Origin: Ignavibacteriales bacterium
Lineage (GTDB): Bacteria; Bacteroidota; Ignavibacteria; Ignavibacteriales; SURF-24
NCBI GenBank assembly: GCA_026390815.1
Contig: JAPLFH010000033.1
Location: 62,001 to 126,000 of the forward strand
Length of the DNA: 64,000 nucleotides
Direction: 5' to 3'
Both the position numbers and the translations under genes were made by a program. The notes beneath the pieces are model-generated. The model ran no database searches. It was not told the DNA's origin and saw only the letters and a list, made by a program, of their open reading frames with translations. The first letter of the stretch is position 1. Each line of letters begins with the position of its first letter. Below are positions 1-9,998 of the stretch, piece after piece.

Positions 1-76
1 AGAACGTGGCAATAAAAAATATTGCATTTCGTTTTTTTCAGAAAAACTGAACTCCTTAACTGAACTTTAAACTTTG

Positions 77-3000
77 CTACAACTTCCGCGCAACAACCAC
101 AACGGTTTTCATTGTTTCCAGCACACCGGAGTTTTCATTTAAAGCTTCAAGAAAGATAATATAAATTCCAATCCGTAATGGATTGCCGGAATCGTTCAAA
201 CCATCAAAGATTACAGAACCTTGCGAACCGCTTGCCTGGTTGTTTAATAGTGTTCTTACAAGTCTTCCCTGGCTATCAAAAATTTTTATTCTTACCTGCG
301 CTGTAGTTTGTTTTAAGTTATAGTTGATGATTGTGAAATCTTCAAAACCATCATTATCCGGCGAAAAAGGATTTGGAGAAACAGAAATCTTTTCTTCCAG
401 TTTTTGGTTTTGGGTAAAGATACTATTTTGTTTGCCAGGTGTGGCGCCATCAGTACAAACCGCAGTGCTCCAGTTATTCGCTTCGTTTCCATTTATCAAT
501 GGATTTATTCTTTCCAGCGATTTGTTTGTTGTAACCAAAATATTTTGGTTATTCCATTTGGCAAAATAGTAAACTGAATCAATTGTATTTCCATTTGCAT
601 CCTTTACTAATATAATATCTTCCGTGTTAGTCAAGCCCAGGCTGGATTGGTTGATAACTGAAAAATTAGTTTTAGTCAGCCAGTTGTAATTATTCAGAAT
701 GGATGAATCGGAAGCGAGAATAAAATACTCTCCGCTGGCAATGTTCCGGCTTACATCTGAAACAAGAAAATCATTTGCTTTCCAACCACCCACATTAATT
801 GAATCATTGCTAACGTTTAGGAATTCGATAAACTCAGCATTGTTTGTTGATGGCTCGAACATAATTTCATTTATAACCACACTTTTGCTTTGATAACTCT
901 TAAGATCAATAACGGAATTTGCTTTACCCGGTGTACTGCAATCTTTATTCAAAGAAATCATCCAGTTTGTGCTGTCGTTAGTTGCCTCATTTGTGGATAT
1001 TCTTTCTAACGAAAATCCCTGTTTGTTTCCCCAACTTGATTTGTAATATAAACTATCTATTACCGCTCCACGAAAATCATAAACAATAATTCCATCATCC
1101 GTATTACCAAGCGAACCAAAATTTACTGCTGCAAATTTACCATTGAAACTTTTATGATAATTTTTGAAAGAAGTATCTTTAGCAACAACGAGTATTTCGT
1201 TTGGAATTAGTAATAAATCAGTAGAGCTAATTTTGGGTAGATTTAGAGAAAGACTCAAGTCGCCAACCGTCCAATTTTTCAGATTCAACGTTAAGGGTGA
1301 AACATTAATCATTTCAAACCATTCAGGCTCGCCAATGGCAGGATCATACATCACTTCGTTAATCAGTAGTAAATTTTTTGCGTAGCCGGTTTGTATTGCA
1401 ACAATGCCGGTATTATTTAATGAATCTTCATCTGCAGGAAAAATTATAACTGCTTTAACAAAAAGCTTTGATTGAATATTTTTGATGGAAATATTTGATG
1501 CAAACCACGAAGTATCACCTGGGTTAAGAGATAGATTACTCAGTTCAGTCAAAAAGTTATAATTTGTTGAAGAATCCGAATTGAAGAAAAACTGTATATG
1601 GAAATTTTCTGCTTTGCCGCTTCCATTGTTTGCTGCTTTTACTTTTAGAAATATTTCATCGCCTGCTACAGGAAATACCGGTACCGAAGAAATGCCGGCA
1701 AATGATAGATCAAATTTCTTCTCAGCAATGCTGTTTATTCTTCCGGGAGTACTCAATTCCAAATCTTTCGAAGAGCCCCAATTTGAATGAGTATTGGAAT
1801 TTAACGAACTTGATTTTCTCTCAAGCGAAAATCCATTTAATCCTCCCCAGGATTTGTTGTAAAGAACTGAATCTATCGCTGCATTTCTGCTGTCTCTCAG
1901 AACCACTCCATCTTCATCGTTATTTAGAACTGGTAAAGCCATAACTATTAATTTTGATGGTATATATCTGTGATAAAAATTGATTGACGAATCTTTACTA
2001 ATGATAAGATATTTTTTTGGTGGCAGGTAGATATTCTGTGATGTTATTTTCGATTTTACCGGCGTTGTATAAATATCGGAAATGCTCCAGTCTTTCAGAT
2101 TCACGGAGTCCTGTGAAGCATTATAAAGTTCTACCCATTCCGGTTCACCGCCTTGCGGTGTAAACATAATTTCGTTAACTATTAAAGAAGATGGTAAGTA
2201 ACCCGGTGATATTCTTTTGAAACCGAAATTGTTTGAAGTATCCTGATCGGAATCGAATATTATTTTTACAGCAAATCCTTTTTCCATAATCAGGTTCTGT
2301 TCAATGAAATTAAATTGTATTGTGGATGAATCGTTACCAGATAAGTTAATTTGAGTAGTAGTTTCTAATAGTTTTCCTAGTGTCGAATCAAGCTTGGTAT
2401 CTTCAAACAGCAGGAGATGAAACTGCGCCAACAGTTTTCCAATATTTTTCACTTTTGCAGAAATTTTAATTGAATCACCTTTAACCGGAAACGGTGGATC
2501 AAAGTAAATTTGGGTTAACTCAAGATCATAATCTTTTTTAGTAACTGAGTTGATCAGTCCGGGAGTAGCTTTCAACTTTGTTATTGAGGTTTTCCAGTTA
2601 GAGGAATCGATTGATGCAACCAGATAATTAATTCTTTCAAGCGAATGCCCGTTGCCGCCGCCCCACTTTGATGAATACTCAAGTGAATCGATTGTGCGAT
2701 CCAACGAATCAAGAAGAATAATTTTATCGAAAGTGTTGTTTAATGTTGGGATGTCAGAAATCAATAATCGGAAATTGTTTTTATATATCTGTAAAATAGA
2801 ACTGTCCTTCGCGATTACCATGAATTCATTTGGCGCTATTAAAAGGTTGTGCCTTGCAATTCTTGTTATATCAGTTGCGTCTGCCAATTGATAATTCTTA
2901 AGATCGACATTTTTGGGGCTTTGATTGTAAATCTCTACCCATTCCGGCTCGGGTGAATTTGGCGCATACATAATTTCATTGATAACAATATCATTCCTTA

Positions 3001-6000
3001 CTTCATTAAGTTTTACTCCCTGAAAATCTATGACAGAGATATTGTTAGTAGTATCTTCATCACTTGCAGCATTTAACGCAGCGATGAAAAAGTTTTCCCC
3101 CTCCGAAAAATTTGTTAATTCAAAAGTAAAAGTTAAACTGTCACCGGAAAATATTTCTGCACCTTGAATTGAAGTAATCAATTCATTAGTCTGCATCAGC
3201 GAATCTAAATTTTCGTCCCGGTATATTTTTATTAGAAAAGAATTAAAACTGTTCAACCCAATATTTTTCACTTTAATGCTTAGCCGAACAGAATTGCCAA
3301 GGATTCCAAACTTTGCTGAAGGTTTAAATTCTGTTATTGCCAGATCAAAATTCTTTTTGGTGATTGAATTAGTTGTTCCCGGAGTAGCTTTTTCCGGATT
3401 CTTACTTGTTCCCCAATTCTCTGTAATTGTTGAAGACTGCTCAGTTGAAATTCTTTCTAATGATCTTCCCGCACTTCCACCCCAGGAAGAATGATATTCC
3501 AATGAATCGATTGTACGGTTAAGCGAATCGAGAAGAATGATTTTTTCAGAAGAATTGTTTAGCGAGGGAAAACTGCTGATTAAGAACTTCGAATTGATTT
3601 CATAATAGCCAACAAAAGAACTGTCTTTTGCGATTACAAAATATTCTTTTGGATTCAATGTGATTGAATTCTTAATTACACGCATTGTGTCGGAAGCATC
3701 TGCAATTTTGTAATTTTTCAACTGAATCGATTTTAAACTCCGATTGTAGATTTCTAACCATTCGGGTTCGGGAGAGTTTGGTGCGTACATTATTTCGTTA
3801 ACCACAATATCATTTCGTTCCTCGTTTAACTTTACTCCCGGAAAATTTGTAAACGAAATATTATTTGTAGTATCGTCATCATTTGCAGCAGACAAATTTG
3901 AAATGAAGTAATTCTTTCCTTCAAGAAAGCTGTTCACATCAAAATAGAATGTAAGACTGTCGTTTGGAGAAAGTGGATTGTCTTGAATGATTTTTAATAA
4001 TTCAGATGACTTAATCAGCGAATCGCCATTTTCATTCTTGTAAATTTTAAGCTGAAATGAATTAAAGCTGTTCATACCAATATTCTTAACAACGATTCTG
4101 AGCCGAACTGATTTGCCGAGAATGCCAAAAGATTCAAGCGACTTGAATTCATTAATCGCCAGGTCATAGTTCTTTATGGTAATTGAATTCATTTTTCCGG
4201 GTGTGGCTTTATCCGGGCTTTTGCTAGTTCCCCAATTCTCTTTAACAGTTGAACTTCTTTCTATGGAAATTCTTTCCAATGATCGCCCATATTGCCCGCC
4301 CCACGGTGAAGAATATTCAAGGGAATCGATAGTCCGGTTTAGTGAATCGAGTAAAATAATTTTGTCTGTTGAATTATTGAGCGATGGAAAGCTGTTAATA
4401 ACATACTTGCCGGGGATATCAAAAAAAGCAAAGAGTGAACTATCTTTTGTAATAACAAAATATTTCCCCGGTTGAAGTGGCGTTGAGGTTTTAACAATTT
4501 TTATTGTATCGTTGTCATCCGCAAGCTGATAATTCTTTAATTCAATTGTTTTGTTACTTCGGTTATAAATTTCAATCCATTCTGGTTCTGGTGTTGTTGG
4601 CGCATACATAAACTCGTTTATAACCAAATCGTTTCTAACTTCGTTTAAAACAACACCCACAAAGCTGGTAAAAGAAATATTGTTTTCTCCTTCTTCATCA
4701 TTTGTTGAAATCAATTCAACGATGAAATAATTTTTCCCAATTGAATAATTGGTAATTGTATAAGTTAGAATCAGACTATCACCAGCAGAAACGGTTCCGG
4801 CAAGTAATTCAGCAATAAACTCATTTGCTTGGATTGTTGAATCTGAGTTCAAATCATTATAAATCTTTATAGAAAAATTCTCTGATGAATTAAATCCATA
4901 GTTTTTAATTTTAATTTGTAAAGCAACCGGTTCATTAATTATCCCATAACCATTCTTTGTTTTGAATCCAGTTATACCCAAATCATAATTCTTTTTTGTA
5001 AGCGAATTAATTTTCCCCGGGGTTGCCTTAAATTTGCTATTGGACGTTCCCCAGTTTTCTTGTAATATACTTTCACCTTCGCTTGAAATCCTTTCTAAAG
5101 ATTTGCCCCCTGCATTTCCACCCCATGTTGGTAAATATTCAAGGCTGTCTATGGTTATGCCAGCGGAATCGCGGATGCAAGTAATATCGCCTGTATTATT
5201 AAGAGATGGAAGTTTAGTCAGAATAATTTCCGCGGGAATATTAAAATGGTTTCTTAGCAATGAATCTTTACAAAGAACAGCATATCCGTTTGGTGGAATG
5301 AAATTATCCTGAAGTGTTACATTCGTGTGGGATGAATTATCATAAAACTTCCACTTCTTTAGATTTATTGATGAGGCTGTCCGGTTAAAAAGTTCAATCC
5401 ATTCCGGCTGACCAGTAGATGGAGAGTACATAATTTCATTTATAATCAAATCGTTAAATTTATTTGGTGGTGAATGAAGCACAAATCTTCTAAATCTTAT
5501 ATTGTTTGATGTGTCTTCATCAAGTTGAAAAGATACTTTTGCAATTAGCAGATAATTATTTGCCGGTAAAGCTGGAAGAAGTGTATTGAAAGCAGCGGAA
5601 TCATTTGCCTGTAGATTGCTATGGAATTCCGAATAAATTATATCATCCTCGGTTACAAGAGAATCGAGATTTTTATCGAGAAAGATTTCCATTGTAAAAT
5701 TATTTGCAGATAAGATTCCAATATTTGTGACGGTAACATTAACTTTGATTTCATCTTGAAGGACAGGAGAAGGCGGGAAAATTGATAATGAGCTTACAGA
5801 TAAATCATACGATTTTTGACTTATCGAGTTTTTAAATCCTGGAGTTCCATTTTGCGAAATAGAATTCTTCCAATTGTTTACTGAATTATCACTATTTAAA
5901 ATAATCTTTTCATCAGAATAACCGGTGCCGTTATTTGCTGAGTAAGAATAAACATCAACAGTATCATTAAGTTTATTGAGAAGAAAAATAGTTCTATCTG

Positions 6001-6370
6001 TTGTATTTGCCATACCAGACGAACCGAAGGAGCCATTGTCTATTTTCAAAATTAAAACTGATAGAGGAATTAGGGAATTGTAAACTCCATTTGCAAAATC
6101 ATAATCTCCCTCAAGTATAACCGCATAAGAATTTGGTGGTAAAATTAGATTGGTATCCAAACTAATTATACCATCGGATGAAGATGTGTAATACTTGATT
6201 TTATAACCAGTCAGGTCTACACTTTCACTTGAACTTAAATTATAGATTTCAATAAACTCGTTATTTCCGGTTGGTGCATTAAACATCACCTCGGTAAAAG
6301 TGAGCGTGGAATCATTCCCGCCAAAGCATATTGCGGGAATGAGAAAAAATACCAGGATAATTCTCTTCAC
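77..6370 (-). CDS. Giant secreted lamin-tail-domain repeat protein with C-terminal sorting domain
   Basis: A 2097-residue exported protein with a signal peptide at residues 1-17 (ending AICFG). Eight lamin-tail domains start near residues 22, 305, 577, 854, 1127, 1394, 1667 and 1830; each opens with a variant of VINEIMYAP ... EPEWIEIYNRS. Six of the gaps hold CARDB-like beta-sandwiches beginning KNYDLAI and containing VKNIG. The C-terminus (about 1997-2097) begins VSPNPFSPDNDG and ends in an FlgD-like fold, consistent with T9SS export or surface anchoring. Lamin-tail and CARDB domains are known as extracellular adhesive or scaffold modules; no catalytic domain is visible. The start is GTG, chosen because a strong GAGGGG lies 7 bases upstream. 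The repeat period is about 820 bp, and the central units are very similar to one another. The role as a surface adhesin or scaffold is inferred. Confidence 0.9.
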   Translation of the reverse strand: MKRIILVFFLIPAICFGGNDSTLTFTEVMFNAPTGNNEFIEIYNLSSSESVDLTGYKIKYYTSSSDGIISLDTNLILPPNSYAVILEGDYDFANGVYNSLIPLSVLILKIDNGSFGSSGMANTTDRTIFLLNKLNDTVDVYSYSANNGTGYSDEKIILNSDNSVNNWKNSISQNGTPGFKNSISQKSYDLSVSSLSIFPPSPVLQDEIKVNVTVTNIGILSANNFTMEIFLDKNLDSLVTEDDIIYSEFHSNLQANDSAAFNTLLPALPANNYLLIAKVSFQLDEDTSNNIRFRRFVLHSPPNKFNDLIINEIMYSPSTGQPEWIELFNRTASSINLKKWKFYDNSSHTNVTLQDNFIPPNGYAVLCKDSLLRNHFNIPAEIILTKLPSLNNTGDITCIRDSAGITIDSLEYLPTWGGNAGGKSLERISSEGESILQENWGTSNSKFKATPGKINSLTKKNYDLGITGFKTKNGYGIINEPVALQIKIKNYGFNSSENFSIKIYNDLNSDSTIQANEFIAELLAGTVSAGDSLILTYTITNYSIGKNYFIVELISTNDEEGENNISFTSFVGVVLNEVRNDLVINEFMYAPTTPEPEWIEIYNRSNKTIELKNYQLADDNDTIKIVKTSTPLQPGKYFVITKDSSLFAFFDIPGKYVINSFPSLNNSTDKIILLDSLNRTIDSLEYSSPWGGQYGRSLERISIERSSTVKENWGTSKSPDKATPGKMNSITIKNYDLAINEFKSLESFGILGKSVRLRIVVKNIGMNSFNSFQLKIYKNENGDSLIKSSELLKIIQDNPLSPNDSLTFYFDVNSFLEGKNYFISNLSAANDDDTTNNISFTNFPGVKLNEERNDIVVNEIMYAPNSPEPEWLEIYNRSLKSIQLKNYKIADASDTMRVIKNSITLNPKEYFVIAKDSSFVGYYEINSKFLISSFPSLNNSSEKIILLDSLNRTIDSLEYHSSWGGSAGRSLERISTEQSSTITENWGTSKNPEKATPGTTNSITKKNFDLAITEFKPSAKFGILGNSVRLSIKVKNIGLNSFNSFLIKIYRDENLDSLMQTNELITSIQGAEIFSGDSLTFTFELTNFSEGENFFIAALNAASDEDTTNNISVIDFQGVKLNEVRNDIVINEIMYAPNSPEPEWVEIYNQSPKNVDLKNYQLADATDITRIARHNLLIAPNEFMVIAKDSSILQIYKNNFRLLISDIPTLNNTFDKIILLDSLDRTIDSLEYSSKWGGGNGHSLERINYLVASIDSSNWKTSITKLKATPGLINSVTKKDYDLELTQIYFDPPFPVKGDSIKISAKVKNIGKLLAQFHLLLFEDTKLDSTLGKLLETTTQINLSGNDSSTIQFNFIEQNLIMEKGFAVKIIFDSDQDTSNNFGFKRISPGYLPSSLIVNEIMFTPQGGEPEWVELYNASQDSVNLKDWSISDIYTTPVKSKITSQNIYLPPKKYLIISKDSSINFYHRYIPSKLIVMALPVLNNDEDGVVLRDSRNAAIDSVLYNKSWGGLNGFSLERKSSSLNSNTHSNWGSSKDLELSTPGRINSIAEKKFDLSFAGISSVPVFPVAGDEIFLKVKAANNGSGKAENFHIQFFFNSDSSTNYNFLTELSNLSLNPGDTSWFASNISIKNIQSKLFVKAVIIFPADEDSLNNTGIVAIQTGYAKNLLLINEVMYDPAIGEPEWFEMINVSPLTLNLKNWTVGDLSLSLNLPKISSTDLLLIPNEILVVAKDTSFKNYHKSFNGKFAAVNFGSLGNTDDGIIVYDFRGAVIDSLYYKSSWGNKQGFSLERISTNEATNDSTNWMISLNKDCSTPGKANSVIDLKSYQSKSVVINEIMFEPSTNNAEFIEFLNVSNDSINVGGWKANDFLVSDVSRNIASGEYFILASDSSILNNYNWLTKTNFSVINQSSLGLTNTEDIILVKDANGNTIDSVYYFAKWNNQNILVTTNKSLERINPLINGNEANNWSTAVCTDGATPGKQNSIFTQNQKLEEKISVSPNPFSPDNDGFEDFTIINYNLKQTTAQVRIKIFDSQGRLVRTLLNNQASGSQGSVIFDGLNDSGNPLRIGIYIIFLEALNENSGVLETMKTVVVVARKL

Positions 6371-6377
6371 TTATTTA

Positions 6378-6383
6378 CCCCTC
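6378..6383 (-). promoter_or_regulatory. Shine-Dalgarno supporting a GTG start
   Basis: On the minus strand GAGGGG lies 7 bases before the GTG at 6370. It fixes the start of the lamin-tail protein, whose signal peptide begins right at this codon. The nearby minus-strand ATG overlapping this site is followed by a stop after four codons and cannot be the start. Confidence 0.6.
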
Positions 6384-6519
6384 ATTATTATTACTTAAAG
6401 CAGAAGGATGAATTATCAAAAATTCTATGGCTAATATAAAAAACTAAATTTAAAGAGAAAACAAAACTGTATAGTTATTATTTTTTTGTTTTGCTGGTTC
6501 CGAACAAAAATTTTCTTGG

Positions 6520-6929
6520 ATGTCCGCTGGAATTTATATAGAAAAAGTAAAGTACGTTTTAGAGGATGATGAAATATCTGAGTAGGATACGAATGAATTT
6601 ATAATTCCTGCTGTTGGAATTGGTGCAGCAATTACTTTTTATCTGATGAAAGAAAATGAGTTGTATTGAATGATAATCAAATTACAAGAATTGCAACCGG
6701 CTATTATTCAGCATCATTTTTCTTTTTGATGCGAAAGATTAAAAAAGACAGAAATATAAAACCAAAGAAAAATGAGCCAACTATCAAAAGACTGTTACAG
6801 ATGATTCCACTTAACGCCAAATTTTTATCTCCTGCCGAAACACAGTATATTTATTTATACAATGCTGATAATATTCAAAAAAAATCTATTTGGTGGCTTT
6901 CCACCCGATTGTTAATTTATTGGGGATGA
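6520..6929 (+). pseudogene. Possible decayed membrane-protein gene in a gene-poor stretch
   Basis: The 593 bases between 6371 and 6963 carry no convincing gene. Reading from the ATG at 6520 gives 21 codons, an in-frame TAG at 6583, then further sense codons including a hydrophobic stretch (FIIPAVGIGAAITFYL) up to a TGA at 6667. Another frame continues from 6666 to 6929 with a second hydrophobic stretch (YYSASFFFLM) and a basic segment. Two hydrophobic stretches split by a stop and a frame change look like a broken small membrane protein. I do not recognise the family, and the piece at 6666-6929 could also be a chance reading frame. Confidence 0.25.
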
Positions 6930-6963
6930 AATATGTTAAAAAAAATATTAAAAGAAAAATTTT

Positions 6964-7260
6964 ATGAAACATTTTGTTGTAGAAATCATTTATAAAGTTT
7001 CAATAGATAAAATTGAAAGCACAACCATGGAACACCGAAGTTTTTTAAGAACTGGTTATGATATGAAAAAGATTTTGCTTTCTGGTCCCCAGGTACCACG
7101 CATTGGTGGAATGCTGATAGCCCGTGGTGAATCGATGGAAGAGATTGTGGAATTTTTCAAAGATGACCCTTACCAGAAAAAAGGTTTGGCGGATTATCAC
7201 TTTATTGAATTTCACCCAGCTAATTATCAGGAATTTTTAAAAGATTGGATTGAAATCTGA
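6964..7260 (+). CDS. YciI-like protein
   Basis: A 98-residue cytosolic protein matching the YCII-related (dimeric alpha/beta barrel) family in length and pattern. It has an N-terminal strand (HFVVEIIYKV), a helix with a conserved His (MEHRSFLR), a Gly-rich turn (RIGGMLIARG), and the family signature DDPYQKKGLADYHFIEFHP near residues 67-85. In better-studied members a His/Asp pair lines a pocket of unknown or dehalogenase-like chemistry, and no substrate can be named here. The ATG at 6964 is the only sensible start. The gene stands alone between the decayed region and the SpoIID-like gene, with 186 bases of apparently empty sequence downstream. Confidence 0.75.
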   Translation: MKHFVVEIIYKVSIDKIESTTMEHRSFLRTGYDMKKILLSGPQVPRIGGMLIARGESMEEIVEFFKDDPYQKKGLADYHFIEFHPANYQEFLKDWIEI

Positions 7261-7446
7261 AAATTTCAAATGGTTGTTTTTTAATATGAAAAATGGAAGC
7301 TGAGCTTTGGGATTCCCAATTTTTAATACTTCATCAACAAATTAACTAAAACGCTTGGCTAATACCGGCATTTTACTCTTCAACCTTATTTTCAGATTCT
7401 TTATATTACCATGCAAATTTAAATAAGTTATAAAACGGAATTATTT

Positions 7447-8778
7447 ATGAACGAACCAACAATTAATGTAGGTGTTTTAACAAGAGAAAGAATTGACTTT
7501 GATCTATATGGTGATTTTATGCTTGAAGGATCAGAGAAAATATACAGCGGAAAATTTTCAGCTTATGTAGAAGGAAATTTTATCCGGGTTGAAGGCGAGG
7601 ATGTTAAATTAAGTTTTAAAAAGGAACTTACTTTTCAACCTACAATTTTCAAATCGGAATCATTTCTTCTACGCGATGTTATTATCGGTGTGAAGTTTCA
7701 TTGGGAGCAGAAAGAAAACCAGCGGTTCCTTGGAAATTTGAAATTACTTCGCGTGGGAAATAAAATAACTGTTATTAATATCATCCCCATTGAAGCTTAT
7801 TTAACAAGTGTGGTTTCTTCTGAAATGAGTGCGCGAAGTTCGATCAATTTACTTAAGGCACATTCCATAATTTCCAGAAGCTGGCTGCTTGCCCAATTAG
7901 AAAGAAGCAAAGCAAAAGAAAAATATAAAACAGTATTTATGGATGAAAACGAACTTGTTAAATGGTATGACAGAGAAGATCATATTCATTTTGATGTTTG
8001 TGCAGATGATCATTGCCAGCGTTACCAGGGAATAACAAAAATTTATACTGATGTTGTTAAACAGGCAATTGAAGAAACGCGGGGAATAGTTTTATTTAGT
8101 AATGATAAAGTTTGCGATTCCCGTTATTATAAAAGCTGCGGCGGAATTACAGAAGCATTTGAAAACGTTTGGGAACCGGTTAAATATTCTTACCTTGCTT
8201 CAATTGTTGATTATAAGTTTGAAGTTGAAAATTATAATATCGATTTTTCTGACGAAACGAATGCACGTAAGTGGATAATTTCCAATCCATCTGCATTCTG
8301 CAACACGAAAGATGAGAAAATTCTTGCACAGGTATTGCCAAACTTCGACCAAAAAACCACTGACTTTTACCGCTGGAAAGTTGAATACACACAGCAAGAG
8401 TTATCAGATTTGATTAAAGAGAAAAGTGGAATTGATTTTGGTTTTATTGTCGATCTTATTCCTGTTGAAAGAGGTTATTCTGCCAGATTAATTAAATTGA
8501 AAATAGTTGGGACGAAAAAAACTTTAACTATTGGCAAGGAGTTGGAAATTAGAAGAACTTTATCAAAGTCGCATCTTTACAGCGCTGCCTTTGTAGTTGA
8601 TAAAGAAAATCTTGTTGAAGATATTCCGCAGAAATTTATTCTGAATGGAGCTGGCTGGGGACACGGAGTTGGGCTATGCCAGATTGGTGCGGCGGTTATG
8701 GGACAAATGGGTTATAAGTTTGATGAAATTCTTTTACACTATTTTCCAGGTGCACATATAAAGAAGCTCTATAACTAA
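7447..8778 (+). CDS. SpoIID/LytB-domain protein
   Basis: A 443-residue protein with the SpoIID domain. Its core is IIPIEAYLTSVVSSEMS (about residues 113-130), then a helix with ALKAHS-like and SRSWLL motifs. A Cys-containing segment (YYKSCGGITE) lies near 235, and the C-terminus carries the signature GAGWGHGVGLCQIGA (about 399-413). In endospore formers SpoIID is a lytic transglycosylase acting on denuded glycan, and LytB is an amidase enhancer; homologues in non-sporulating Gram-negatives are probably peptidoglycan factors. No signal peptide or membrane helix is seen at the chosen ATG, which is odd for a wall enzyme. The stop codon overlaps the next start by one base (TAATG), so it is translationally coupled to the glycosyltransferase. 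Confidence 0.85.
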   Translation: MNEPTINVGVLTRERIDFDLYGDFMLEGSEKIYSGKFSAYVEGNFIRVEGEDVKLSFKKELTFQPTIFKSESFLLRDVIIGVKFHWEQKENQRFLGNLKLLRVGNKITVINIIPIEAYLTSVVSSEMSARSSINLLKAHSIISRSWLLAQLERSKAKEKYKTVFMDENELVKWYDREDHIHFDVCADDHCQRYQGITKIYTDVVKQAIEETRGIVLFSNDKVCDSRYYKSCGGITEAFENVWEPVKYSYLASIVDYKFEVENYNIDFSDETNARKWIISNPSAFCNTKDEKILAQVLPNFDQKTTDFYRWKVEYTQQELSDLIKEKSGIDFGFIVDLIPVERGYSARLIKLKIVGTKKTLTIGKELEIRRTLSKSHLYSAAFVVDKENLVEDIPQKFILNGAGWGHGVGLCQIGAAVMGQMGYKFDEILLHYFPGAHIKKLYN

Positions 8779-9902
8779 TGAAGATTCTTTATTCGTGTTT
8801 ATCTAAAAGCTGGGGCGGAATGGAAATGTTTACGCTCCAGGCTGTTGCCCAATTGCTTAAAAGAAATATTGAAACAGAACTGCTCTGCTTTCCCAATTCC
8901 AGAATACATTCCGAAGCCATTACGCTTGGAGTTATTGTTCATACTGTAAAAGCATCCGGGTATTTTCATCCCCTGGAAATAATTAAACTGAAAAAGATTT
9001 TGAAAAAGGGTGCATTTGATTTAATTCATACCCAAGCATCCAAGGATTTGTGGGTGCTTGTTCCAGCATTAAAACTTGCGGCAACTCAAATTCCCCTAGT
9101 AATGACAAAGCAGGTTGGATCGTTCATTGTTAAGAAAGATAAACTTCATCAATGGATTTATAACAGAGTAAATTTAGCGTTGGCTATCAGTCAGATCATC
9201 AAAAAAAATTTGCTTGATACTTGCCCGCTGTCTGACGAAAAAATCCAGCTTTTACATAACGGAGTTGATACAAAGCGATTTGATCCCGCAATGATTGATA
9301 AAGAAAAAGTTAGAAATGAAATCTCAATCGATAAAGAGGAATTGGTAATAGGAATGCTTGCCCGCTTTAGCTGGGGAAAGGGACACGAAGAATTTTTATT
9401 TGCCGCCAAAGAACTTATTCCAAAATACCCCAACTTAAAATTTATGATTGTTGGTGAACCAAGCCGTGGTGAAGTTGAATATGAACAAAAGATAAAAGCG
9501 CTTGCCAGAGAATTTGGAGTTGAAGACAAAGTTGTATTTACGGGGTTCAGAAAAGATACGCCAGAAATTTTAGCATCGATGGACATTTTTGCTTTTCCTT
9601 CACACTCAGAAGCTTTTGGTATTGCTTTGGCGGAAGCAATGGCTATGGGTAAATCCTCTGTCTGTTCAAATTCAGATGGAGTTTTAGATATTGCTGTTGA
9701 TGGTGTTACTTCATATCTTTTTCAAAAACAAAACGGAAAAGATTTAGCAGACAAATTGGAATTGTTAATAAAATCACCCGGTACAAGAACTGAATTTGGT
9801 GAAGCGGCAAGAAGAAGAGCTGTTGAGATGTTTGATATAGAAGCGTTGACTGATAAAGCAGTTAATATTTATAAACGATTGCATAATTACAAAATTTCAT
9901 GA
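8778..9902 (+). CDS. Glycosyltransferase family 4 protein
   Basis: A 374-residue GT-B fold glycosyltransferase. The N-terminal domain starts with a Gly-rich loop (SKSWGGMEMF) after the first strand. The C-terminal nucleotide-sugar domain begins around residue 180 and carries GMLARFSWGKGHEEFL, a VGEP strand, VVFTGFRKDTPEIL, and the family E-x7-E motif in SEAFGIALAEAMAMG (about 279-293). Such enzymes transfer a sugar from a nucleotide donor to a lipid or glycan acceptor at the cytosolic face of the membrane. Donor and acceptor cannot be told from the sequence. Coupling to the SpoIID-like gene suggests a cell-envelope glycan role. The stop codon sits inside a short inverted-repeat region. Confidence 0.88.
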   Translation: MKILYSCLSKSWGGMEMFTLQAVAQLLKRNIETELLCFPNSRIHSEAITLGVIVHTVKASGYFHPLEIIKLKKILKKGAFDLIHTQASKDLWVLVPALKLAATQIPLVMTKQVGSFIVKKDKLHQWIYNRVNLALAISQIIKKNLLDTCPLSDEKIQLLHNGVDTKRFDPAMIDKEKVRNEISIDKEELVIGMLARFSWGKGHEEFLFAAKELIPKYPNLKFMIVGEPSRGEVEYEQKIKALAREFGVEDKVVFTGFRKDTPEILASMDIFAFPSHSEAFGIALAEAMAMGKSSVCSNSDGVLDIAVDGVTSYLFQKQNGKDLADKLELLIKSPGTRTEFGEAARRRAVEMFDIEALTDKAVNIYKRLHNYKIS

Positions 9903-9964
9903 TTACAAAATTAATTTTACCGGATTTGAATCTTGCAATCTTGTTATTATAGAATTTTGTAATT
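9885..9964. repeat. Inverted repeat around the glycosyltransferase stop
   Basis: AATTACAAAATT at 9885-9896 is the exact reverse complement of AATTTTGTAATT at 9953-9964. A further copy, ATTACAAAATT, lies at 9902-9912. The left arm overlaps the last codons of the glycosyltransferase. It may form an AT-rich hairpin that ends transcription or may be part of a small degenerate repeat; there is no clear T-tract. Confidence 0.45.
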
Positions 9965-9998
9965 AAAAAATTATTTTAAGATAAATATTAGACAATAA

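Noticed and set aside
324-5312. Plus-strand reading frames opposite the lamin-tail gene
   Set aside because: They are antisense shadows of the repeat units, recurring at the same phase in each, with no SD and no recognisable domains.
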